A DNA stretch of 7,362 nt from Betaproteobacteria bacterium (GTDB taxonomy: Bacteria > Pseudomonadota > Gammaproteobacteria > Burkholderiales > SG8-39), in the NCBI GenBank assembly GCA_011391295.1, contig JAABQT010000069.1:1-7362 (forward strand). The letters are read 5' to 3'. This document shows positions 6,808 through 7,362 of the stretch, piece by piece (position 1 is the first letter of the stretch; every line of letters starts with the position of its first letter). Position numbers and translations under genes: made by a program. The notes below the pieces were generated by a model that saw nothing but the letters and a program-made list of their open reading frames with translations, did no database searches and was not told where the DNA came from.

Positions 6808-7362
6808 TCCTCGCCATCGATGCCGGCAACTCGCGCGTCAAGTGGGGTTGGCACGACGGACGCGGCTGGGCGAGCATCGCAAATGTGTCTCTGATCGAAT
6901 TCGCCGCGGCCAACCACGACATCAACCCGTTCGCCGCGACCCACGAGAATCCGCAGCGCATCCTCATCTCCAACGTCGCCGGCGACGGTGCGCACCAGCT
7001 GCTGGTCAACTGGACCAGCATCTTCGAGGCGGAGCCGCTGTGGCTGTCGGGCGAAGCCGAGCGCTGCGGCGTGACCAGCCGCTACCAAAGTCCCGCGCAG
7101 CTCGGCGCCGACCGCTGGGCGTCGCTGGTCGCGGCGCGCGGACTGCACCAGGGCGCCTGCCTGGTGGTAAACGCAGGCACCGCGACAACCGTCGACCTGC
7201 TGTCTGCACAGGGCGAGTTCCTCGGCGGCCTGATCCTGCCCGGGGTGGACCTGATGCGCTTCGTCCTGCACGAGCATACCGGGCGGCTGCCGTTGCAGGA
7301 GGGGCGCTTCGAGCGCACGCCGCGCAACACCCTGGACGCGATCGAGACCGGCTGCCGCCATG
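6804..7362 (+). CDS. coaX: Type III pantothenate kinase, N-terminal part, cut by window edge
   Basis: The 186 visible residues phosphorylate pantothenate with ATP, the first step of CoA synthesis. The family is usually about 250-270 residues, so roughly 70 percent is present. Motifs are the N-terminal phosphate-binding DAGNSRVKW at 6-14, SPAQLGADRW at 96-105 including the conserved Asp102 expected to act as catalytic base, NAGTATTVD at 123-131 and GGLILPGVDLM at 141-151. These identify CoaX rather than the unrelated CoaA or type II enzymes. Its ATG overlaps the birA stop as ATGA and has no recognisable Shine-Dalgarno, so translation is probably coupled to birA. The Bordetella homologue was first described as Baf, Bvg accessory factor, and sits beside birA in the same way. 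The C-terminus lies outside the window. Confidence 0.95.
   Translation, partial: MILAIDAGNSRVKWGWHDGRGWASIANVSLIEFAAANHDINPFAATHENPQRILISNVAGDGAHQLLVNWTSIFEAEPLWLSGEAERCGVTSRYQSPAQLGADRWASLVAARGLHQGACLVVNAGTATTVDLLSAQGEFLGGLILPGVDLMRFVLHEHTGRLPLQEGRFERTPRNTLDAIETGCRH

Noticed and set aside
5850..7361. Minus-strand open frame of 503 codons opposite birA and coaX.
   Set aside because: It is antisense to two genes with full catalytic motifs, and its own translation shows no family features.

Overview
The window is GC-rich, almost fully coding DNA with uniform codon use. It looks like a chromosomal segment from a Gram-negative bacterium, most likely a betaproteobacterium (Burkholderiales or Rhodocyclales type). 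Reasons for this placement: a periplasmic-type substrate-binding protein with a Sec signal peptide, a biotin ligase without a DNA-binding domain directly followed by a type III pantothenate kinase (the birA-coaX pairing known from Bordetella and relatives), and a strong G/C bias at third codon positions. The genus cannot be fixed from the sequence alone.

Layout. Bases 1-811 (minus strand) hold the first 270 codons of an M81/MlrC-type metallopeptidase, cut by the window edge. A 46-base divergent gap (812-857) separates it from a plus-strand run of six genes. The first four form a complete peptide-type ABC importer: a secreted family 5 substrate-binding protein (858-2426), a DppB/GsiC-like permease (2493-3434), a DppC/GsiD-like permease (3441-4385), and one ATPase of 547 residues that fuses the DppD-like and DppF-like halves (4382-6025). 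The gene order (binding protein, permease, permease, fused ATPase) is that of the Yej system, while permease sizes and ATPase architecture also fit Gsi-like importers. Seventeen bases later come a monofunctional biotin-protein ligase (6043-6807) and, overlapping it by four bases, the start of coaX (6804 to the window end).

How the parts may work together. The binding protein would capture a peptide or peptide-like solute in the periplasm, the two permeases would form the channel, and the fused ATPase would power import. The divergent metallopeptidase is a plausible cytoplasmic enzyme acting on the imported compound; this rests on gene context only. birA and coaX serve cofactor metabolism (protein biotinylation and the first step of CoA synthesis) and need not share a function with the importer, although no terminator is visible between them and it.

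The most notable regulatory element is a terminator-like hairpin with a seven-T tract (2445-2487) between the binding-protein gene and the first permease. Its T tract ends five bases before the permease start codon, which lacks a Shine-Dalgarno sequence. I saw no RNA genes, mobile elements, CRISPR arrays or broken genes. Apart from the hairpin and its neighbouring start, this is a conventional region, and I found no convincing previously undescribed system.
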